The position numbers and the translations under genes were made by a program. Source: UBA1413 sp964349885 (GTDB lineage Bacteria > Bacteroidota > Bacteroidia > Bacteroidales > Prolixibacteraceae). From it: DNA of 7,063 nt. This document shows positions 6,274-7,063 of this stretch, one piece after another. The DNA lies in contig CAYGIQ010000137.1 in assembly GCA_964349885.1 (NCBI GenBank), positions 1 through 7,063 of the forward strand. Reading direction: 5' to 3'. The notes under the pieces were generated by a model. It saw only the letters and a program-made list of their open reading frames with translations, ran no database searches and was not told the origin of the DNA. Numbering within the stretch: position 1 is the stretch's first letter; every line of letters begins with the position of its first letter.

Positions 6274-6753
6274 ATGAAAAAAATTGTCTACCTGTTTTCG
6301 GGATTTGTTGCTGGAATTCTGCTGATTACCCTAATGGGTAGTGCTTTCGTTTACGACAACGTATTTCTTGTAGAAGAGAGCAAATATGGGTTCAATGAGA
6401 CCATCGACCGAATCGAAGCTTTGGGTAAGGAGCGCAGTTGGACAGTAAGTCATATGTACAATTTGCAAGCTACCATGGAGCGCAACCAGATGGAAGTCAA
6501 TCCAGTAGTAGTTATGTCGCTTTGCAAACCCGCCATTGCCTATAAAGTATTGTCGGCCGATCGCGAACGACCGGTCTCTGCCATTATGCCTTGCCGAGTA
6601 TCGGTTTACGCGACAGAGGAAGGGAAGATTATGGTGTCTAGAATGAAAACGGGCATACTTACTGCGATGTTGTCGGGTGTATCGCGTGCAGCTATGGAAG
6701 AGGCTGGCAATGAAATTGAAGAGATGTTGGAGTTGGTAACCCTAAGAAACTAA
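6274..6753 (+). CDS. DUF302 domain protein with N-terminal membrane anchor or signal peptide
   Basis: The 159-residue protein begins MKKIVYLFSGFVAGILLITL, a short basic end and one hydrophobic helix (about 4-26) without a lipobox or a clear cleavage site, so it is probably anchored with its domain in the periplasm. Residues about 37-150 match the DUF302 pattern: SKYGFNETIDRIEALGKERSWTV, then VVMSLCKPAIAYKVLS with C84, then VSAIMPCRVSVYATEEGKIMVSRM with C107. The paired LCKP and MPC positions are recurrent in this family, whose biochemical role is not settled. The open frame extends back to 6103, inside DUF5522, but that extension has no family features, while ATG 6274 starts directly at the signal-anchor. 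The downstream neighbour on the same strand is an HMA lipoprotein, which hints at a metal or redox role in the periplasm; this is inference. Confidence 0.85.
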   Translation: MKKIVYLFSGFVAGILLITLMGSAFVYDNVFLVEESKYGFNETIDRIEALGKERSWTVSHMYNLQATMERNQMEVNPVVVMSLCKPAIAYKVLSADRERPVSAIMPCRVSVYATEEGKIMVSRMKTGILTAMLSGVSRAAMEEAGNEIEEMLELVTLRN

Positions 6754-6878
6754 GAGCCGATAATGATTTTCGTTGGTTTGCATAGAAACCGATATCCCAT
6801 CGCAAAAAATAAACAAAACCTCTTTGAGAACTATTGAGGAAAAGACATCTTCAAAATAATCAGGAAAAAATTACACAA

Positions 6879-7063
6879 ATGAAATCCAAACTTTTAGTCT
6901 TAGTATTGTTGGCTTTTTTATACGCTTGCGGTGGGGGTAAAACTTCCCAGCAAGAGTCGGCAACTCCAGTGCAACTTACCGAAATTTCCTTAGAAGTGAG
7001 CGGCATGACTTGTGAAATGTGTGTGGCAAGTGTTGAAAAAGGAATTGCCGCGCTCACAGGTAT
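6879..7063 (+). CDS. Lipoprotein with heavy-metal-associated (HMA) domain, 3' end outside the window
   Basis: The first 61 codons are visible. MKSKLLVLVLLAFLYAC is a lipoprotein signal peptide with lipobox LYAC and the modified Cys at 17. A flexible linker GGGKTSQQESATPVQ (18-32) follows. Residues about 33-61 are the start of an HMA domain, LTEISLEVSGMTCEMCVASV, with the metal-binding pair C45 and C48 in GMTCxxC and the usual following helix (VEKGIAAL). HMA domains bind copper(I), zinc or cadmium; placing one on a membrane-tethered periplasmic lipoprotein suggests metal capture or delivery outside the cytoplasm. No acidic residues directly follow the lipid-modified Cys, so surface export by the known Bacteroidota signal is not suggested. 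It lies 125 bases after the DUF302 gene. I found no convincing -7 box in that gap, so co-transcription is possible. The remaining domain content is unknown. Confidence 0.85.
   Translation, partial: MKSKLLVLVLLAFLYACGGGKTSQQESATPVQLTEISLEVSGMTCEMCVASVEKGIAALTG

Noticed and set aside
6775..6790. GGTTT/AAACC inverted repeat between the DUF302 and HMA genes
   Set aside because: The five-base stem is short, AT-rich and lacks a T-run on either strand; it may be chance.

Overview
The window looks like a chromosomal segment of a Bacteroidota bacterium. Four things point that way: TAnnTTTG-type -7 promoter elements, start codons that lack Shine-Dalgarno sequences, a long LptF/LptG-type permease on the same strand and close to a fused ribBA, and a DUF5522 mini-protein with the GYCC...CRHCPY motif. 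The order or genus cannot be fixed from this sequence. All protein genes lie on the + strand; only the tRNA at the left edge is on the - strand.

Layout. Positions 1-51 hold the 5' part of an elongator tRNA-Met (CAT), running off the left edge. A spacer with divergent promoter-like elements leads to a small START/AHSA1-like protein (214-591). After a 222-bp non-coding gap comes a tight three-gene run: an LptF/LptG-family permease (814-2310), a GT4 glycosyltransferase overlapping it by 26 bp (2285-3487), and a membrane GT2 glycosyltransferase overlapping that by the four bases ATGA (3484-4668). An 88-bp spacer with two tandem TAATTTTG boxes precedes ribBA (4757-5998), the bifunctional riboflavin-pathway enzyme. 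Its stop is overlapped by a 69-residue cysteine-rich DUF5522 protein (5979-6188). After 85 bp lies a membrane-anchored DUF302 protein (6274-6753). After a further 125 bp, a lipoprotein with a heavy-metal-associated (HMA) GMTCxxC motif begins (6879) and runs off the right edge.

How the genes may work together. The permease belongs to the family that moves lipopolysaccharide out of the inner membrane with LptB, and the two glycosyltransferases probably build a surface glycan or part of LPS, so this run forms an envelope unit. ribBA with DUF5522 forms a second, housekeeping unit. DUF302 plus the HMA lipoprotein look like a third unit in the periplasm, possibly linked to metal or redox handling; this is inference.

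I see no mobile element, CRISPR array, phage gene, riboswitch or defence system. Most of the window is ordinary core genome. The points most worth a second look are the glycosyltransferase pair between lptG and ribBA, the DUF302/HMA pair, and the DUF5522 gene overlapping ribBA.
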